The notes beneath the pieces are model-generated. The model saw only the letters and a program-made list of their open reading frames with translations. It ran no database searches and was not told the origin of the DNA. The position numbers and the translations under genes are program-made. DNA of 10,013 nucleotides, taken from positions 1 to 10,013 of the forward strand of contig NAVB01002065.1 of the NCBI GenBank assembly GCA_002179805.1. Reading direction: 5' to 3'. The DNA is from Acanthamoeba lenticulata. Lineage: Eukaryota; Discosea; Longamoebia; Acanthamoebidae. Positions 1 to 9,100 of the stretch are shown here, one piece after another. The stretch's first letter is position 1. Each line of letters begins with the position of its first letter.

Positions 1-10
1 GGGGACGTAC

Positions 11-140
11 GAGGAGGGTCAGGGCGAGCCGGGACTTGAGCGCGTTGGCGTGGAAGATGTGGAGGTCGATCTCGTTGCCCGGCGTCAGCGTGCCGCTCAT
101 CATCGGCGCGTAGCACAGCTTGGTCTCCGCATCAAACACT
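11..140 (-). other. Exon 21: SHR-BD continuation, last exon in the window
   Basis: Acceptor TGGCGCAG gives CDLRYRVFDAETKLCYAP across the junction, then MSGTLTPGNEIDLHIFHANA and LKSRLALTLL. 'LxPGxEIxLHxF' is the usual SHR-BD strand-turn after 'LRYRVFD'. It ends at donor GTACGT (bases 10-5), so the window closes inside the next intron and the coding sequence continues beyond it. Confidence 0.9.
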
Positions 141-3100
141 CTGCGCCACAATTTCGTAAATATAAAAACATTAAAATAGTAATAAAATAGGCAAAAAGGG
201 ACGGACCGGTAGCGGAGGTCGCAGGGGAGCAGGTTGTGGAGCTTCATAGGCGGGAGGAGCAGGAGCCGCTTGACCCCGGCCGATCCGCCCGCCGCCTTGA
301 CCTCCATCCGCACGACAAACGGCGGCGGCGGTGCCGAGGTCGAGCCGTCAGGTCGCCCGTCCTGCGCCGCACCGCCGGCGGGCGGCTCGGCCCACCGGCA
401 GCTGAAGAACTTGGGGGCGTCCGAGGCCTTGAGCTCGGCGCCCTGCTGGTACCGCAGGCTCTGCTCGCTGTAGGCCCACCCGGCGCGGCCCTCGGGCGCC
501 ATAGGCGCCACACGAATGCTCCCAACTGTCACCATAATTCAAATAAAAATCAGTATAATTCGTAAAATCTAAAATAATTCGTAAAATCAAAAAATCGGTG
601 TAATGACAACAATTTTACGAGGGCGATAGGAGCCTGGCGGCGTACCGGAGGTGGCCAGGGTGAGGGGAATCGCGGTGTGGCTGCGCTCTCCACACATCAA
701 CTCGCAGGCAGGGTACGGAGGCGGCAGCTGCACCAGCACCCGCATGGGGAAGCTCGTGTAGTTGTTGACCTGCAACGGTGACCTGCAACCACAGAAAGGA
801 TAAGAAAGCCATCATCCATGAGAATAAATAATTCACATTCTTCCGTACCTGAAGCAGATAAACTTGACGCCGCGGCGGTGGCCCACGTGGTAGACGAGCG
901 GGATCTTGTCGGTCCTTCGGCTGCCCTCGGCCGCGACGTTGAGGAGGTGCTTGCCGGGCGGGTGGAGCGCGAGGCGATGGAGGGGCTTGAAGGGCCCGTC
1001 GAGCTGCACCGAGAGAGCCGCGTCGGGAGCCGCGCCCGTCGGGAGCTTGGCCTGGCGCCTGCCCGAGGCCGCGCGGCCGCCCGTGGGCGGGGCGCGCCTG
1101 GGAGGCTGTGGCAGGCGCACGGTGCGCTCCTCGCCCGAGCTCAGGCGGATCCAGGCCTGATGCTCGTCCAGCGCGGGAGGAGGCGGACCACCGGCGGACG
1201 GGGCGCTGCCCAGCATGGTCCACCCGTGCTCGATGGCGTCTCCGCCACGGCTGCCGCCGCCGTCGACGCGTGCGGTGCGGCAAGCCTCGCACTGAACGCT
1301 GCCGGACGCGTTGATGTGCGCACAGCCTCGACACACCCAATTCTGCGGCAAAATAATTATCATTATTAAAATAAAGAATTATATTAATAAAAACAATAAA
1401 TTCACCAATAATTAGAAAACGTACATGCGGGCTGAGCCTTGTTGACTCCGGAGCAGCGCTGCTGCGGGAGGACAAAAGGAAGCGGAGGTCGAGGCCAGTC
1501 TCGTTGCGAACAACCATCAGGGCCTGGCCGGGGCTGCTCATCACCACGTAGTCCTGGCCCGCGGCGGGCTGGGCTTGCCGCTGCACGGCACCTCCGGTGG
1601 TGGTGGTGAGCTCTGTCGCGGGGGCCTCGTTGTCGGCGGGGCCCGCGAGCCACTTCTTCTCGGCCAGGAGGCGCGAGGTCATCTCGAGCAACGGCCTGGT
1701 CACGTGGAGGGCCATGTGTGTCGACGACTGCAGGACGCACTTGAGCGGCAGGCCCGGCCGCCGGACCACATGAAGCTCAAAGGCCCAGGGCTCCAGGAGC
1801 ACCTCGTGCAGCTCCTTGTCGCAGTTAAAGTAGGTAGCCGAGACGGAGCTCATCGACACGACGGCTTCGCCGCGCTGGTCGGCGCGATGCTGGCGGAGCT
1901 CCACGCGGGCCGTCGCTGCGAGTTGGTAGAGGGCGATACCGGCCGCCTCGTCCACCAGGTGTACTGTCATCTGGAGCGGCCCCACTCGCACCGTCTGTAT
2001 TGTCCAGGAGTTGTCGTCAGTAAATCACGCACGACGATGAAGACGACGAGGACGATGACAACAACAACGACGACAACGGTGATGATGACGAGGGACCGTA
2101 CCTGAAGCTGTGCCGCGCTTCCGTTGGTCGCGCGGACGGCGGCCGTAGACGTGGCCGTGGCGGGCGTGGACTGTGCGGGTAGAGGCCGCGTGCTGCCGCA
2201 AAGGGCGCAGGTCGACGCCTCGGGCAGGTTAAGCAGCGAGCAGTCCGCACACGTCCATTTCCCATCGTCCTCGCTTGGCGGGATCGGGCCAGAGCCCGAC
2301 GGCGGCTGCTCGCCATCCGGTGGCCGGTCCCTAGAACTCTCCTGGGCCGGGCTGCCGCCAAAGGAGGCCAAGGTTTGGGGGATCAGCTCCTGCAGGCGGA
2401 CAAGGGCCGGCACGTCCTGAATGGGCAAGTGCAGATTGATTGCCTGCGCGTGGCCCGGCCCAGCCCACGAGAGAGGTCAGCTAACACGAATCCCATTACA
2501 TCACACTGGCTCAGCTTGGCTGTGACGTACCCCGACCGTGTGGAGGGAGATGGCCAGCTGGTCCCGCGTAGAGACCTTCATCGAACCGCTGAGCGGATCG
2601 AGAAGGGTCACCATGCTCGTTGTTGTCGTGGCGGTACCTGCGTCGGCGGCGCCCGAGGGCCCGAGGCCGTCCTCGGCCAGCACATCGTGCAATCGCGTCC
2701 GCAGCGCAGTCGCGTAGCATTTGCCCAGCTCGAGGTCCTGTACCATGACCTGAAGTGCAGTCCGTGCCACGTCGACATGACGTCAGCATCACCACCCACG
2801 ACCATCACCAGAACAAGGGCTCGTACGCCAAGGTCAAGGTGGTCGTCGATGGCAGCGCGAAGCCGCTTGTGCTGGGCCAAGTCGACCTGAAGATGACTCG
2901 CGCGACACACAAAGTAGGCGGTGGCCACCCCGGGGTAGGGAAAGACGACGGCCGCCTGCTGCAGGTCCAGCTTGTATTTGGTCTGCTCCTCCATCATCGA
3001 CGCCAGCGCCGCCATTGTAGCGGACGACTCGGCGGCCTCCTGGTCGGCTGCCTTGGCTGCTCGCGCGCCCAACACCGATCGCGTCACGGTTCCCGGTTAT

Positions 3101-6100
3101 TTTCAGGTTATTATCCCCGAGAGCGGGTGAGCTGAGGGGAAAGCGGACCGAGAGCGGCGGAGAGCGTCTGCCATAGGCGGGCGAGGGCCGCGGGCAGAGC
3201 GAGCGGGGCCAGGGGAAGCAGCACGACTGCGTCGCCCGCGCGGATGGTCACCGTCTGCGTGACGGCGTTGGATGCGTGATCGACGGCCCGCTCCGAGGTC
3301 AGGCTGAAGGCGCTCTCCTGCACACGCCACAACGTGGAATATTAATACACAAAAACGAATCATATTTTCAAAATCCTAAAAATAAATAGAAATGAGTTGT
3401 ACCTGCGGCGAGGTGGACTCTACCGAGGGCGGCTGCTGCTGGCCTTGAGCGACGAGCACCGCGCTGCCACCGGCGCCGAGACGCGCGGGGGCGGTAGGCT
3501 GGGAGGAAGCGGGCGTGCGCACAGAGAGCAGCTGCGTGGGCGTTGACGGATCGGAGATGTCGCTCAAGGCGAGCAAGCTCATGCCAACGGTGGTCTTGCT
3601 GGCCGCGCTGCTCTGCCACGACGTGACCCGCAACTCCTCGGCCCGGAGCGCGTAGGCGGGCGTCGGCCCGGGCGCCGCTTGGACGCCCGTCGGCGGTGTG
3701 CAGCGCAAGGTGAGGGCCAGCGAGGGCGCCTCCACGCGATAGTGCTTGAGCTCCGCAAGCGGCAGCGCTGTCAAGGGCGCGGCCGGCGGCGCCGGGGGGA
3801 AGGCCCGGTGGATGGCGGGAAGGATTCCCGTGGGCGCGCTAAAGACGCCCGCCAGCAGCGCGTCCAGCCCGCGCAGCACGCTTTCGGCCTCGCGCTCGGA
3901 GAGGTCCCAGGCCAAGGGCCCGAGGAAGCGCAGAAGGATGCTCTGCGAGGGGTACTGCCGCCGTGGGTCGTGCAGGGGCCGCTCCCACATGAGGTCGAGG
4001 TCCAGCCCGCGCGTGACCGTCGAGCCTCTGTCGCTCACCACGTCGTCGCCCGAAGCCTGTGCGCACAGGCCAAGGGCTCCATCCCGGAGGTAAATCCACA
4101 CCTGCTCGAGCGTACTTCGCTCTGAGATCACCACATGCATGGGCGTCGCGTGAGCCGCACGTCTTCTTCTGTGACTGAAACTCGAGTGAGGGCGCACCGG
4201 CGAGGGGCTTCTGGTCGCTGTAGGCGAACGAGGCCAGGCGCAGCGATTCGCCGTTGATCAGAATCTCTGGCTGGTGCTCTACGGCGGGAGATGCGCCCTG
4301 CTGGACGGGCCACAAGCCGGCGTGGTTCGGCGGGATGCGGAAATGCGGCCGAGAGAACGCCACCGACCATCTGTGTTGTGTGTGTGTGTGTGTCGCCCGA
4401 TTGAATGTGTGTCAGTGTGCGAGGCGAGACCAAAGAGAGGGGCGGTTGAGCTTGAGGACGAGCGACCTGAGCGGCAGCGCAGAGGACTCCGAGGAGGGCT
4501 CCGGCGTCGAGGTCGTCGTGCGCAGGGCCGCGAGGAAGTCAAAAAAGCGGGCGATGAAGGCGGGCGCGAAGCGCAGCGAGAGGCCGTCGAGCGAGGCGTC
4601 AAACTGCCTCGTGGCCGCGTCGTCGTTGGAAGTCTTCTGCTCCGAGCCGGAAGCCGAGATTGGCTGTTGGCTGGCTCCAGCGCCGGAGGACGAGACTCGA
4701 TATTCGAGGGCGAGGCCCTGGGCACCCGTGACCGACGCCACGACGCGGCAGAGGTCCGGCGCGAGCGGATCGTGCAGCGCGGCACGCGCAGCGCTGCCCC
4801 GCAGGCGCCAGTCGGCAGAGGCTGCAGCGGCGACGACGACCTGGTCCAGCGTGGCCTGGAGGATGCCGACACTGTGCTGCTGGTCACCCTCGGCGCCCAT
4901 GCGGCCGGACTGTGGGCCCATCAAGTCGATGCGCACTTGCTTGCAGCGAGCGTCGACCGTCAGCAGGTCCTGCTTGGTCGGCGGTTCAGCGGCCGGCTCA
5001 CGTTTCTCGTCGTCGCTGGTTGACGTCGAGGACCAGAGCTGCAAGAGGGCCGACAGGGCGTGGACGTCGGCCGCCGCCAGGCCGAACTCCAGGCCGAGTG
5101 CGTCCAGGTCCACCTGCTGGCGCTGCCCGACCAGCTGCTCGGCTTCGGCTTTCCCCGCCTCGGGCGCCTGGACGTCGTAGGTGAAGATGAGGCCGCGGAC
5201 GGCCATGCGGGCCGGGCTGGGCCCCGCACGGTCGCCGTCGAGTCGCCGGAGGGACAGACCCAAGGCGTCAACGCGGATCCGCTGCTGCTCGACCTCCAAT
5301 GGCTCGGGTCTGTCGGTGGCCGGCGCCGAGGCCGTCGGGCTGCGCATATGGCGGTGCAGGGCCACGTGGAAGGCGCCCTCGGTGCGGACCTCAAACCCTT
5401 CGGCGCTCGCCGCGGTCCCGCCGCCGCTGCTGGAGAGGCCGTGCGGAGCGGCGCGTAGGTCTGCAGCCGAGTGCAGGACCAGAGACGACGGGGACACGAT
5501 TGTGAAGGACCATCGCTGCGCCTCCACGGGCGGGCCCACGCCGGTCTTGTCCAGCGCTCTGCCGATAACAACGACGACGATGTGAGCAGCCGTGGCAATC
5601 AGACCGCAGAAGGTCCGAGGGTCGTACCGTGAGAGGGCGGCCCACAGGGCCGGGAGGGCGACGCGAAGCCGCTGGACACCGGCGGGGACGGCCAGGGACG
5701 TGAGCCGCCCAATGTCCACCGCGAGCGATTGCAGCACTGCCGCGTGAGGCCCGCTCCCAGGCGTCTTGGCGTAGCGCAGCCACAGCGCGCGTCCGCCGGC
5801 GGGCGATACATCCGCCCCGGGGGTGGGTGCAGGCGGCTCGAGCACCAGCGCTTTGAAGGTGCGCTTGGCCCCGGGCGAGTGCTGCATGAGCGCGGCCGCA
5901 GCGGCCTCGAGGTCGACCAACAGCCGCTCTTCAGGCCCAGCGGTCCAGTGACAAGCCACGCGCAGGCCGCCGACGTCGAGCAGGAATGACGGCGCCGTGT
6001 CTTTCTCGACCTGTTGGTCACGCGTGATGTGAGACCATGTGAGCCAAGCTCGAGGGGCAAGTGGGCGGCAGGCGCGTACGGTGGATGGAAGGAGCCGCAA

Positions 6101-9100
6101 GATGAGCTGGTCGATCTTGACCACGACGCGGCGCTTCAGGTCGGGCATCTCATCCTCCTCCTCGTCGTCCTCCGCTGGCGTTAACGTCGACGCCGGCGTT
6201 GGAGTCGCTTCCTGTTTGAGGACTTTGCCGTTGCCAGCATTGTCGCGCTCCTCGTCATCGTCCGAGAGCGCGTCGAACAGCTCGAGTATGCCCCGCTCGC
6301 GGAAGAGTCCGTCGAGGAGCTCCTCAAGAATGCCAAATACGTGCTGCGCGTGCTTTTCCGTGAAGCCCAGGTCCAGCTGAACAGCAATGTCACGTCGGAC
6401 TCGATGAGAATGAAACATCAACTCTGAAGACGAAAGCGAGGAGGACAACCTTGGAGGACTTGATCAAAATGTCCTGTCGAGGCACCGCTGGAGCCTGAGG
6501 AGTGCCTTCGGGAGCGTCCGGCCGGGCCAGGCCCACGCGCAGGTCGAGCTCAAGCCCCTTGGTGACCGAATGCTTGCTCACAAAGACGCTCGCGTCCCTG
6601 TTGGTGGTACTGGTGCCGTTGCTGCTGTTGGCGCTGCTCGCGTCGTCCCCAGCGCTGGCTCGGCTGAGCACCACGGTGCCCCAGTCTGCGTCGACGCCGC
6701 GTAGGATCACTGCCAGCTGCGACCTGCGCCCGAGCTCGGGTTCTGTTGCGCCGCGGCCACAAGGTCAATTTCTTTGTAGAATAAGAATTGTGAACACGAG
6801 GCACAGCGGACGGACCGGTCGAGGGCCCCTGCGAGTAGACGAGGGAGTTGATCGAGAAAAGCGCGGCCGAGAGCGATTCGCCCCATTTCTCGGGTAGCAG
6901 CAAGCGGGCGCCGCGCACAGACACTTGGACCCTGTGCTCCCCGCCATGACGACGGTGGGTGAGTCACAACCCGCCCTTGAGGACGACGCATAGTTAAGGT
7001 GGCTGTCCAGCAAAGAGGATGCCGACACGGTACCGGAACGGCGGCGACGGGCCAGCGGCGCCGTTCGTCGGCTTGGGCCGGGGCTTGACGGGGCCGGGGC
7101 TGGCGGGGCTCCAAGGACGGCTGCGGAGGAGCGCCCGCATGTCGACGGCGTAGGCCAGCAAACGCGAGATAAACTGGTGGACAAAGAGCACCTTGAGGCC
7201 CGAGACCTCGACCTGCAGCGAGGACTCGGCCTGGCGGCGCAGCCGCAGGGCAAAGGTCAGGCTGGCCGGGGTCTGGCCGGCCGCACCCTGCACGACGAGG
7301 ATCTCGGCAAAGGCACCGGCCATGGCGGGGTCGGGCGAGCCCGCGGCGGCGGAGAGGTCGAGGAGCTTGAAGTGGCCCAGATGGCCCTCGACGTCGGTGG
7401 CCTCGGGCGCGGAGACGACCGTGAACTGCGAGCGGTCGAGGTAGCCCTCGGCCAAGTGGTGCCCGCCCTCGTTGAGCGTGAATTTGACGCAGCCCAGGCT
7501 GGCCTTGACCCGCAGCGACGAAGACTTTGTCGTTGTGGAGTCGGGTGTGACGACAACAGCGGTGGCGGCATTCTCAGCCGGCAAGAAAACCGGTTGGCCC
7601 TCCGCGGTGGGCGCGGCGGCTCGCAGAGGCCGCAGGACGTGGGCGTTGACAAACTTGATGAGCGCCAGCAGCGTCTCTTGGTTGACCATGAGGTGCAGGT
7701 CTCGCAGCTCCACCTCCAAAAGGGCGCTGCCCATCGCCTGCGGTTTGTCCGGTCCGGTGGCCGCCACCGTCGCCATGGCCGACTGGCCATGGGGGCTGGA
7801 CTGGACCAGGCGGAACTCAAAGAGGGGCAGCGTGCGCGAAGGCTCCGGGGCTGGCGTGGACATGGCCAGCCGGCTGGCCTGCCGCTGCGGTCCGCGCGGC
7901 GAAGGAGCCACGGACGAGGAGCTTGACGATGTCGATGATGATGATGACGACCCAAGCAGGGTCAAGAAGAACGGGGACGCCGAAGAAGACGACGACAGCG
8001 ATGATGATGCTGACGATGAAGGTGTCTCAGATCCGTTGTTGCTTGGTGCCGCCGCGGAAGTGGAGTTTGGCTCAGGCTGGGCGCCGCCGAGTGGCGCAAG
8101 CAGCGTGCGGAAGGGCGCGCCCCAGCGCTGGTGGTGGTCGTGGATGACGAGGGATTGCAGAGTGCCCGTCGTCTCCGATTCGTATTGGCGTCGCACAAAC
8201 CGCGCCTGCATGCCCTGCGCCTGCAACACGATCTACTCGTCGAAGGCGACGTGTGTGAGTGCGTGTGTGTGTGAGTGAGTGCAGACATACAACAGGGAGG
8301 CCTCTTGCCTGGAGGGCCGGCGGCACGAACCATGGGCGAGCAGCTGCGGAGGTCAGGCGTCCAGGCGCTCTCGGCGTAGAGGGACACGGTGAGGCGAGCC
8401 ACGGCAAAGTCTAGTTGCAGCCTCTTGGGCTTGGCTAACTGCGTCGCCGTCGCCGTCGTCGAGTCAGGCGTGCTGACGTCAGCAGACACAGCTGGCGCCA
8501 ACAACGCGGGCGTGGACGGTGGTGATGATGAAGCAGCCGACGACGTGCTTGAGGCGGCGCCTTGAAGAAAGCGGGCGGTGATGATGCGCATGAGCGTCTC
8601 GCAGCTCCAGGCCGAGAGGCAGACCGCCAGCGACGGGAGTTCGCCCTCGATTCTGCAGCCACCGACCAAGCCGAGTAAAAACCAGAGCCGCGCGAAGCAC
8701 ACTCAAAAGCAAGCAAGCGCGCGGTCCGTACTTGGTGGCGGTGAGCGCGGTGGCCTGCAGCTTGCGCAGGGCGATGTTAAAGTGGAGGTCGAAGCGGTTG
8801 ATGATCGGCTGCCGCGCGGTCTCGGCGTCATCGCACGAGGGATCCACGGCGGCTGCGGCCGCTCCATTATGAATGACAAAGGCCTGAAGCGCGGTCATGC
8901 GGAGGACAAACTTGGAGTAAAAGTCCTCCTCGGTGTGCACCGGCGCGTCGCTGCCTTTGTTGTCGCTTTGCTGGCGAATTCGCCTCCGCCTCTGCTTCTC
9001 GGCTGCCAGGTCGCTCCGGAGCGAGAGGTGGCCCAGATCAAGCAGAAGCGCGGGCGAGCTGTCGTCCTCGAACGAGAGCGGCACCACGATCGTTGGGGCC

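Noticed and set aside
615..1424. Continuation of the exon 17 frame downstream of 1425 as coding
   Set aside because: It passes through an AT-rich intron and then reads the zinc-finger exon in a wrong, Arg-rich frame. The correct frame shows the complete C4 finger and VAB strands.
2008..2101. Val/Ile-rich run after exon 16 as a transmembrane helix
   Set aside because: It is the translation of a trinucleotide-repeat intron flanked by matching splice sites, and VPS13 has no membrane span there.
4254..5180. Long plus-strand open frames (also near 7472-8278, 7177-7926 and 1575-2105)
   Set aside because: They lie antisense to well-supported VPS13 exons, have Arg/Ala/Ser-rich compositions typical of GC-rich shadow frames, and show no recognisable domain.
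8233..8330. GTATGT near 8292 as the donor of exon 4
   Set aside because: It is a good-looking hexamer but gives phase 1, while both candidate acceptors before LQAQGMQ need phase 0.
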